Positions 23,172 through 32,222 of a stretch of 64,000 nt of DNA are shown in pieces. The stretch is from the NCBI GenBank assembly GCA_030549335.1, contig CM060189.1, positions 32,821,001-32,885,000 on the forward strand. The letters run 5' to 3'. The notes under the pieces were generated by a model. It did not search any database. It saw only the letters and a program-made list of their open reading frames with translations, and was not told the DNA's origin. A program made the position numbers and the translations under genes. Origin of the DNA: Pontederia crassipes (lineage: Eukaryota; Streptophyta; Magnoliopsida; Commelinales; Pontederiaceae). Every line of letters begins with the position of its first letter. Position 1 is the first letter of the stretch.

Positions 23172-23545
23172 TCTAGAGAGATAAGAGAATTGTGATTGTA
23201 GTTTTGTCTCCTAGGAGTAGAAATAAAGGTGTTTCTTATAGCGAGGACTTCAACAAATGCATGAGCTGGAAATAGGTTTCACCTTTTTGTAATCATTAAG
23301 AAAAAAATTTAATTAGTATGTGTATTGTCATCAAGGCTTGCAAGGTAGTAATATGTGATGAAGATGGTGAATAAACAAGAAATACAAAACGATTATCAAA
23401 TATTATATATAGGCATTCATCAAATCATAAGTTGAGGAATTTAAAATCATAAGAAACTAAATTCTATTTCTACGAACATAAAATCTCATATATCAATTCA
23501 AATTACAAGAATTAGGTACTTTCCATTTCTTTCATGAGAAAACTG

Positions 23546-24065
23546 TTAAAATATGATTCAAAATATTACTCACGTCATTATTCACATGGAAAAAGAAATT
23601 AATTATGATGGAATTAGTGGATAGTTAGTGAAGGTGATGTAATACTTATGGTTATTAATTTAGGTGTAGTGTCATTAGTGTCAGTGATATATTAGTGGTG
23701 GTATGTGTCGTTCTCTTTTATATTTTTAGCTATTATCTCCATGTTCTCCTCTTGCAAGTTGTATCCTTATTTATAGGCCACTTTATTTCAGCTTTTATAA
23801 TAAATCAAATTTTGAAGTTTTATTTTCATCAAATTGTTTTCTTAATAACTCAATTATTTTGTTCTATTTTATCTTTAATTTCCAACAAGTTTTGTTGAGT
23901 CAGATCAGATTGAATGCATTATGGCAAGAGAATCTAACCCAAACTAGCCCACGTCGGGTCGGGTTGGGGGGTTGGATTATTCGACTACCATTTTTATTTT
24001 TTTATATTATTTGATATTAATTTTGAAGCATAAAATAAGTTTTCAAATATTTGCCTATTTTTTAT
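23546..24065. other. Intergenic, right flank of the array
   Basis: AT-rich sequence after array similarity fades. A GC-richer patch near 23930-23985 (CCCACGTCGGGTCGGGTTGG) resembles the start of a small repeat. No gene recognised. Confidence 0.4.
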
Positions 24066-24194
24066 CTTTAAAATATTTTATTTTAATATTTTTTTAAAAT
24101 TTTAAATTAAATTAGGCTTAAAGTTAAAAAATGATAAATAAATAAATAAATATAATAAATAAATAAACTCAAGCCATTGTTGTTTAAATTCTTG

Positions 24195-24247
<53 letters not shown>

Positions 24248-24364
24248 ATATTTTATTTTAATATTTTTTAAAATTTTAAATTAAATTAGGCTTAAAGTTA
24301 AAAAAAATGATAAATAAATTAATATAATAAATAAATAAACTCAAGCCATTGTCGTTTACATTCT

Positions 24365-24428
<64 letters not shown>

Positions 24429-24435
24429 ATGTATA
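24066..24435. repeat. Tandem duplication, each half with a (TA)n microsatellite
   Basis: Two copies at 175-bp spacing of a segment containing AAATTAGGCTTAAAGTTAAA, (TAAA)n and CTCAAGCCATTGT, each followed by a (TA) run (about 24198-24231 and 24372-24408). The second run continues into (GT)n. Confidence 0.8.
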
Positions 24436-24441
24436 TGTATA

Positions 24442-25064
24442 TGGGGCTCCTACCTATTCAATTAGGTAGGAGCCAGATCGGACGGTTGGGATACTGAACA
24501 CAATCCAATGAACAAAAAAATAGTTGTTCCTCTCTTGTTCACCGTCAATAGTCAAGCGGGCCGATGTTGTCACCTTTCCCGATCGAAATAACGCGACATG
24601 AAGAGTAATGATCATGTGATCTTCAACAGCTCCTCATCCTCCTCCATTATCTTGGAATTCGTCGGAACAAAAAGGGTGTTCTGGGATGATTAGCACCATC
24701 GGAGATGTCATCGACTTTGGCAAGGAGGAGGCAGCTCCTAAAATCAACTATTGACTCGTTGTCATGGACACGCTCGATATTGCCGACCTCAAAGTTGCGC
24801 TCCAAATGACGCTCATCATCACCCTTGACCTTGTCGATTCTCGTCGTTGATGTTTGTGCCCTCGTCGTCGTCCCTCGCCATCATTGCTCGCGGCCGCCAC
24901 CGACGCTCATGTCCTCGCCACCGTTGATGCTTGTACTCTTGTAGCTGTCTATCACCTCGCCATCGTCACTTGCGCCCTCGCCTTTGTCATTTTTTTCTGT
25001 CCAGTGAACCTTATTCATTGTCCAAGTAGGAGGCTCCTACCTAATTGAATAGGTTGGAGCTCCA
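24442..25064. mobile_element. TIR element with hairpin at each end
   Basis: The two ends are inverted copies over about 35 bp (TGGGGCTCCTACCTATTC and, inverted, TGGAGCTCCAACCTATTC). Each end also folds on itself: GGCTCCTACCTA and TAGGTAGGAGCC flank a 6-base loop at 24444-24473. The interior is GC-richer, with no convincing gene. I could not find a clean target duplication, partly because the left flank is (TA)n. Confidence 0.6.
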
Positions 25065-25073
25065 TTACATATA

Positions 25074-25431
25074 GGGTTTAATGAGCGTGTGAAGCGCCTT
25101 CCGTGTGAAGCGACTTTAGACATACTTATGTTTATTTTTTTCGACATTTTTCTTCATTGATAGTTTAGAGGGTCATTGGGGATAACAAATATATGATTCA
25201 AATCATTGACAATAATTTTTTTTCATCATTTTTGAATTTTGACGAACTTCTGCACATTATTATCCATCATAATGGATATAAGCATTTTATATAAGTTCTA
25301 ATCTTATAAAACTATTTTTTGTTATCATGAATGATCATTTAAGCTAATAGTAAAGAAAGATATAGAAAAAATGAAAAAAAATATGTCTAAAACCGTTTCA
25401 CACGAAAAATGCTTCACACGCTCATTTTTCC
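25074..25431. mobile_element. 358-bp MITE with ~50-bp inverted ends
   Basis: The left end has AATGAGCGTGTGAAGCG and CGTGTGAAGCGACTTTAGAC; the right end inverted has the same blocks (AATGAGCGTGTGAAGC, then CGTGTGAAACGG, then TTTTAGACAT). The flanks (ATA and TATA) allow a TA duplication, as in Stowaway/mariner MITEs. A related partial copy may lie at 25479-25530. No coding capacity. Confidence 0.65.
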
Positions 25432-25969
25432 TATATAATATATATAGAGAGAGAGTGTGTGTGAGTGAGTGAGAGAGTTTAATGTAGATGTGGAGTGTTT
25501 TACGTGTTTAACGCATGTCAAACGATGTTATACATATTTTTTATTTTTTCGATAATGTGCATAAATTCATATAATTTTGAAAATAATGAATATAATTATT
25601 ATTGATAGTTTGAATTATGTTTTTGTCATCTGAACAAAGAATAAGATGTCGAAGATGCACGGCGTCGAAGCGCAATGGTCGTAATTGGCACTCGAAGACA
25701 AATGCAAAGACGTGGCACGAATCGCAAGAGGAGACGTGAGGAGCCTCCGTCGTCCTCCTCAAAGACTGTCTTTGAATTGCAAAGACCTCCGCCTCGATTG
25801 TGCTTGCCTTCCCATCGTCATCTGTGGTTTCATGAGCATTGCTTTAAGGTCGCCAAAGGGATCTGATCGATTGAGAAGGGAACCAAAATTAAAATCTTAT
25901 TCACCATCGTCACCTCCACCCCCACCACCGCCACCAGAGGATGAAGAATTGATTGAACATGTCGCCTTG

Positions 25970-26309
25970 CTCTAGTGTGTGGGCAAGTAGGCTGATCCGG
26001 ATGACGACGCCATCCCGACGGCGACCAGCCTGGTCAGGGGATTGGCGATGTTGAGCTGGAAGGTTAGGTAGAGGCACGGCGACCACGACACAATGTTTGC
26101 ATTGTTCTTGACCAGTTGCAGGCTCCCGGTGTCCAACGCACATTGGCTCCAGCTGTAGTTGATGAGCAAGTACTGCTTCACGTCCCGCCGCCGGAGCTCG
26201 AACTAGTCCACCCAGAGAGCATACTGTTTCTTATCATCCCACCATTGTCTGGCGCCGAGAGCATGTAACTCCATAGGCTTTGAGTTGTCAGCGCGTTTGT
26301 ACGCCATGG
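25970..26309 (-). pseudogene. Fragment of an unrecognised plant gene, one nonsense codon
   Basis: From the ATG at 26306 the frame reads MAYKRADNSKPMELHALGAR, then a TAG (26203-26205) in WVD*FELRRRD, then about 70 residues with protein-like composition, including YLLINYSWSQCALD, VSWSPCLYLTFQLNIANP and a C-terminal SAYLPTH. GC content and codon use are far more coding-like than the surroundings. The stop probably replaced CAG. I do not recognise the family. No intron is apparent, so it may be a processed or exon-level fragment. Confidence 0.5.
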
Positions 26310-27013
26310 CTAAGAATTAACCGATGCATTTGGTACCATATGATGATTACATGATGTGTACCCTTAGAGGTGCATACCCTCAAAAAATACCTTCCTGCTT
26401 GCATTAGAGAGGCCGAAGAGCGTCAATCGTGACCATTGCGCTTTCGATCCAACTTTGGTTCATGGATCACCATGGATCTTCGAGTGAATGGCGCATGTAT
26501 GCTCTGCATCCATGCGTCAAAGCGCCTGCATCCTAGGCATATTTTGTCCATATATATGTATTTTTTTTCTTGTGCTCATGCTCTCTAAGAAATCGGTATT
26601 TAATTTTCTTTCAGGTTGCATTCCAATCCAGCGTTCGAAAGTTTTGTCAGCTTGCATATGTGGTTAGCTGCTGCTGTGACTAATGGCAGGGATATTATTC
26701 TGTGATACGTGATCTGAGGTATTTTTCGTTTTCATATACAGCTTAGACATTCATTGAGACACACGAGAAACTTTATTGTCAGAAACAAAGTACAACGTAT
26801 CATCGCATGTTGAGCTTGCAGTAATCGAGTATGTTCATGTTGTAGTGTTGTACGCATAACAGTTTTCATGTCGATCACAGTATAATACAAAGTAATGAAT
26901 GTTTCTCAGGAGAGTGAAGAAGAAGAAGAAGAAGAAGAAGAAGAAGAAGAAGAAGAAGAAGAAGAAGAAGAAGAAGAAGAAGAAGGTGAAGGTGATGACA
27001 TTGTAGCACAAAT
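26310..27013. other. Intergenic region 3' of the ABCG gene
   Basis: No gene recognised. The last ~100 bp before the stop codon are the presumed 3' UTR of the ABCG gene and contain the GAA microsatellite. Confidence 0.4.
26919..26985. repeat. (GAA)n microsatellite in the ABCG 3' UTR
   Basis: About 22 uninterrupted GAA units roughly 30 bp beyond the ABCG stop. It reads TTC on the sense strand of the gene. Confidence 0.9.
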
Positions 27014-27521
27014 TCATGGGATCGGGGAGTTGAGGCCTTCCTGCGTGGCCATTGGATATGGCGGCTGATACCTGCGAGATGAGAAGGATCCGATCCTCCA
27101 CTGCGATGAGGTCTTCCTGCGCAGCTTCTTCACAGTTGCTCTGGCATAAATGGTTCTGAACAGAGGGGAGGCCCTCTCCGTGAACTTGAGCACGAGAAAG
27201 AAGACGAGCCTGTACGAGATCAGCAGAACAAAGATGGCTGCCAAATCGAACCACTTGGAGTGGTCCAAACTGATGCCCAAAAGATTCGTGAGAATGTACT
27301 CCCCACGCAGCTTTGGATCGCCAGGTATTAGAGGATCAAACTCCAAGCCAATCAAGTCATTTTTGTCGTTTTCCTGAAAAAAAAAATGCAGAGTTCGAAT
27401 GCATTTTATTGTTCTGCTTATCAGGCACGCAAGCGGAGAAGCAATACTTGTGCAATTTGAGGGAGGGAGGGAGTTGAGGGAGGGAGGGAGGGAGGGATGG
27501 GGGGGGGGGGGGGGGGGGGGG

Positions 27522-27561
<40 letters not shown>

Positions 27562-30500
27562 GTAAGATAAAGTAGAGTCCATACAGAATCATTTGTTTAA
27601 TTCTTAACATGTCGGAAAAATACCTACAATGAAGTCCTCCTACTGAACTGGATTTGTTTTTTTCTTTTCTTTGCTTTGCATTTTCTGATATATCAGATTC
27701 TAAACTTTATTGCAGAGCAAACGGATTGTTCTTGTACCATTAATTAGTTGCGGAACAACTAAGTACACTAGAAACAAGTAAATGTGATCAGTAGAAGTAC
27801 ATTCTACCTTTTAAGCAAAGGTTTTTGGGTCATTTACCTGCAATGCCCATGATCCATAGCTGATGATTGAAATCGGATAGCGCCAAACAGGCTTTGGAAG
27901 ATCTGGCAGCAATCTGAAAAACCCCGCTGTCATCATCATAATTCCCTGTAACAAAATAAAAAAGGACCAAAACATAGTTATATCAGAATTAAGGATCTAA
28001 GATGCATGTCTTCATGTTGCTATAATGGACAGAGAAAAGGAAATAGAACGAAATATTTAAATGCAGGAGTAGACGAGAACAGTTAAATGCTTACTATGAT
28101 GCCAGCTCCTGTTATGATGCCCATCAAGAAATTAGGAACAAGTGATGCAACAATCATCATGAGGCTCTCTATCACTGCAAGACTGGCATACAGGCTGACA
28201 GTGAAGTAGGCGTAGCGCGAGAACCCATTACTGAATTTCACCATGAAATATGTGATCGACCCTGTTGCCGCGGACATGACGACCAAGAAAGGCAAAGAGG
28301 ATAGGAAGTTGGACAATGTGTAGACGCAACTCCATAATGCCCGTTCTGTCGCTCGCGGTGAACACCTTCATTTCTTCGATGAAAGAAGGGAATCCACCGA
28401 TGGACATGAAGGTCATGAAGCCTGACACAAAAGCCCCACAGGAGGATCTTGCCAGTATGGCTGTGTAGCTTGTTCCGACATCATAATATATGCTTCCAAC
28501 ACAAATGGACACAATTATGTAGATTACTATCCTTAGCCAGTAGTATCCAATATCCCTAGACATGTTAACAAAGGACCTCCTCGTCAGGGTGCTGAGCTGC
28601 TTCCACCAGTTGGCTTGGCTTCCCTTATCTGACTTCACAGCACAGCCTTCCTGCATGGAACTCAATATGCATCAGCTGCATATAAAAATTACATCTTGTA
28701 CAGGAAAACCGCCAGCTGCGGCTAGGGGAGGCTTACATCTTTGATAGCTCGTAAATTCTTTCATCGTCATCATTGCATAGTCTGAGTTCTTATACCGATC
28801 TATGAGAATTCTTTTGATTTCATATGTCCCTAACTTCGACAAAGGATCTCTAGATGATTCTGCCTCCTAGACGAACATAAGAACAGGAATGTTCAGACTG
28901 ATAGACATAAAGAAATGAAGAACAGATTTGCACTAGTGGATTTTAGTGATGTAAAGGAGAACGCATACCGTGCGCAATTTGGTCGATCCTTTCATCGATT
29001 GACTCACACGATCAAAATCAGAATTTATACTGCGAAGAAAGTGATCAGATGGATTTCTTCTACTAGGACAGGCAAATCCAGCTTCCTCAAAGAACTGCAA
29101 CCAGAAAAATCAGCATTAATACGCAAACAAAAGTTAGTCCTCGAGGGAAAAAAACTGCCTAACACTGTATTTGACAAGAAGCTCGTTAAGGGGGAAGGAA
29201 GAGAATGAGAGGGAGGGAGGGAAAAAAATGAAGATTCCCCTCCATTCCTCTCGGAAAAAAAATTTCTCTTTCCCTCCCCCTCTTTACTCTCCTTTCATCT
29301 CAATCCAAACACAATGTAAGTTTAGTCTTGATATCTACTAATCTTAGATATACTGAAAATATATACAAGAATGTGGGCACTGTTGGATTGCCTGAGTAGC
29401 TAATTTGGCATCTCCGAAGTAAACAGCTTCTCCCCGGACAAGAGGCACAAGTCATCGAAGAGGGCAAATACTTCGCTGCTCGGCTGATGAATGGAGGAGA
29501 TAATAGTCTTGGTGCCATCCAAAGCAATCTGCCGTAACGCTGGACCACGAAGAAGGCGGCGGCGCTGTCGAGCCCGCTTGTAGGTTCGTCCAGGAATAGC
29601 AGCCGTGGTCGTGTCAGAATCTCCAGTGCAATGCTCAGCCTCTTCTTCTCTCCACCACTTATGCCCCTCAGGTGCAGTTCCCTATGGCACGGTCTGCGCA
29701 CTCCTGCAGGCCCATCTGCTCGAGAGTCCCTTCGATCACATCTGCTACATCTTTCTTCTTCATGTTTGCAGGGAGCCTCAGATGAGCGGAATACGTGATG
29801 GTCTCCCGAACAGTGAGGGTGCCAAGAAACACATTTTCTTGTGTCACATAGGCCTAACAGAAAGAAAGAAAGATAAATTTTAATTGATTGCTTCCTTTAA
29901 GAAAGAGGCGTAGCACAAAATCGAGCTGAATTTGTGTGCTAGTGTTCATAGTAGCTCATAATTCTCATCAAGGTCAACATCCAGTTACCGAATCTAAAGA
30001 AAGGCTTTGCGAACTGTAGTCTCAGATGCTATCTTATTTCAATCTTCATATATTTTTCTTTCTGTTATCCAATAACAAGTGAAATGAGTAGAAAAGAAAC
30101 CTATGCAGCATTTTATACATATATACGTATATGTATATATAAGTAAACACAAGAAATCAGTACACACAGTGATTACAGCTCGAGAAGACTGAGTTGAATC
30201 TCTTTCCTTTTTCTATCGCGAAGGAACAAAATGTCGAATATACAAATTAGAAATAAAACACACACGGAACAAGAATGTCTCCTGCGCAAGATGAGATATC
30301 AGATATTAATTTCTACCGTCAATTACTCTTTTTGTCTCGATGATTTTTTTTTGTGTGTGTGTGTTCGGTCTCTTCTTTAAAATATATTTCCTTCTGATTC
30401 CATATTCAACCTTATATGCATATATAAAGAGTATTCAATATTAGTTTTAATATATATACCATTTATGGCAGAACCCTGGAGTAGAGGAAACCTTACCACA

Positions 30501-30962
30501 ACTCCGTAGTCCAACCTTCTCTTCTTTCCATCGAGTGTTACCCTTCCGCTCAGTACAACATTCCTTCCCAGCCTGCCTGTTCAATATTCAGTGATGGAAA
30601 GCTAAATCGCAATTCAAGTATTATTGTACCTGCATCTGTATATATACTCATTTGATGATACCATACATATACTTTAACATATAATTAACATACCTGCCAG
30701 TACCTGCCAGTGAGTCCAGAAGCGTGGACTTGCCGGAGCCAGAAGGCCCCATGACGGCCAAGATCCGGCCGGGGAGAGCAAATCCGTTCAGCCTCTGGAT
30801 CAGTTTCTTCATAGGCTTCCCGGTGCCGTAGTTGGGCAACACAGCCGTGAGGTCCTCCCATACCAAGTAGGCTCCTGCGGCCGCTGTCATGGCCGGAGGC
30901 GACGCCGCACCGCCACCACCGCCAGTCGTCTCCATCTCCATCTCCATCTCCATACTATCCAC
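27014..30962 (-). CDS. ABCG: ABCG half-size transporter (ABCG11/12/15 class), several frameshifts
   Basis: Eight exons read: 30962-30704, 30576-30497, 29853-29392, 29094-28969, 28866-28737, 28650-28095, 27945-27838, 27373-27014. Order is nucleotide-binding domain then six-helix membrane domain, as in WBC half transporters that dimerise in the plasma membrane; this class exports cuticular or sporopollenin lipids. Visible are Walker [10 protein letters not shown], signature ISGGEKKR, Walker [15 protein letters not shown], and H-loop SSIHQPSSE. Corrected length is about 694 aa, normal for the class. Single bases are missing near 29675 (GNWHLRG), 29542 (VVQTLRQ), 29432 (LSGGEA), 28357 and 28323. 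Exon 5 has 130 nt, and joining it to exon 6 gives a TGA. Either a pseudogene or indel errors in the assembly; most losses are in GG, CCC or GGGGG runs. Confidence 0.85.
27499..27559. repeat. Poly(G) plus (GA)n tract in ABCG intron 7
   Basis: About 25 G in a row followed by about 17 GA units, preceded by GGGA repeats. It lies in the last intron (27374-27837), and is a likely sequencing trouble spot. Confidence 0.9.
30691..30710 (-). other. 10-bp duplication giving two splice donors at ABCG exon 1
   Basis: TACCTGCCAG occurs twice in a row, so the sense strand has two CTGGCAG/GTA donors 10 bp apart. Only the first (exon end 30704) joins exon 2 in frame (DSLAG-RLGRN). The second (exon end 30694), whose GTATGT matches the donor consensus better, shifts the frame. 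Confidence 0.7.
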
Positions 30963-31465
30963 CTTTCAACGGAGAACAAACAACATTGCTCGCATAGTCG
31001 TAGACCCAGTAACTGGAAGCTTACATATAGCTGGACGAACAGCGTATGCATTCGGATATCGATCAGTTGGTGCATTAATGATGCTGCTTAGCACATGACA
31101 AACGTCGCAATTTTACACATCATCAAACGATCGGGTCGCCGTCACGGTGGGGGGGGCGGCTGTGAGATAGTAGTAGTAGTAGAAGAAGAAGAAGAAGAAG
31201 AAGAAGAAGAAGAAGAAGAAGAAGAAGAAGACGACGACGACGACGCATGGAGTGGACAACGCAGTTGGGAAATCAATTTAAGGACGCCATTTTCAAGAGT
31301 GCTGATGACATATCGCAAAGAGGAGCACGTAGTTAACAGTCTTGAATTAGTGATAGTAAGTTTTAGGGAGGGGACCTCACGAAAATTAGATGCATCTCAC
31401 CAACCACGCATTCATGCAGATGAGGTTGTTGGGTGTCGATATTCATTCTACGCGTCATGCAACAG
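30963..31465. other. ABCG 5' flank with microsatellites
   Basis: Upstream of the ABCG start. It holds a (GTA)(GAA)(GAC) trinucleotide tract at about 31168-31243. I see no certain TATA box. The N-terminal coding stretch itself contains GGAGAT repeats that give MEMEMEME. Confidence 0.5.
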
Positions 31466-32101
31466 CAATGTTATAAAATTCGGTCCAGACCGAATGGTCC
31501 AATCGGTTGGAATGCGAACCGGCCGATTCGGTTCAATTTGTTATTAAAATCAGAAATACATAAACCAATCATATTGATTCGAAAAAAAATAGAAAAATCG
31601 GAGTGATTTCGATATTTTATTTAAATGATAACTAATATGAAATGAATTTATTAGGGATATGCATAAAGATACCAAAAATACAATTTATAATGAAATCTGA
31701 AAGTTCCGAAAGAAAAAGGAAAGAATATAAAATAAGAAAAATAAAAGGAAACATATTAGTTGAAAGAAACGAGTAAAATGGAAATATATTATTAAAATGA
31801 TAATAAAAACAGAAGAGAATTATAGATGGAAAAAGAGAATAAATTGTAAATATAATTTTAGGGTGAAATAAAATACGCTATCATGTGAATAAATATATTA
31901 AATAAAATTATTATTAAATTAACATCTACTAAATAATAATTATTATTAAATTGGTTTGATCATTTTTGTAGTAATTTATATATTATATTACTCTCAAATA
32001 GTTAAAATAGTATTATTATATGAAAAATCTTGAATAGTTAAAATGCAACGCGACTAGGTTGGCTTGTCAATCTAATATCCGCTCTGATTTTTATAACATT
32101 G
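31466..32101. mobile_element. hAT-type MITE with CAATG ends, copy 1
   Basis: The ends are CAATGTTATAAAA and its perfect inverted copy TTTTATAACATTG. Flanking 8-mers are TGCAACAG (31458-31465) and TGTAAAAG (32102-32109), matching at 6 of 8, as for an old hAT target duplication. The interior is AT-rich, with CCGGCCGATTCGGTT-type sequence near the left end and no frame. Confidence 0.65.
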
Positions 32102-32222
32102 TGTAAAAGGGCTTGAAGTACTAGGCATATACTAATACTGGTGATTTATTTATTGCAATTAAGTTATGATGAAAAAATCGATTGTCAATATCTCTTTTCA
32201 AAATTCTTAGATTCGATTGACG

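Larger units (their letters stand above)
1..23545 (-). repeat. Six-unit head-to-tail gene array
   Basis: Six units share the same order of landmarks: an ATTATTTCAC start, an AT-rich 3' flank, the small secreted-protein gene on the minus strand, a GA-rich leader, and an upstream block ending in an AT-rich stretch. Starts are at 1 (window edge), 2164, 4466, 6651, 12185 and 21677. Once recognisable insertions are subtracted, unit lengths are about 2163 (partial), 2048, 2185, 2180 and 2134 bp, with about 1870 bp for the decayed last unit. Similarity covers non-coding flanks as well as the gene, so whole segments were duplicated, probably by unequal crossing over. The left end is outside the window, so more copies may exist. 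Confidence 0.9.

Noticed and set aside
1-23545. CRISPR-like or satellite repeat array
   Set aside because: The units are about 2 kb, contain a gene each, and have no short repeat-spacer pattern; this is segmental gene duplication.
24854-25048. 64-aa open frame in the hairpin-ended element
   Set aside because: Codon composition follows GTC/GCC runs in the element interior; no motif or homologue recognised.
26835-27254. 139-aa frame with a long Phe run antisense to the GAA repeat
   Set aside because: It reads a frame of the ABCG last exon into the microsatellite; not a protein gene.
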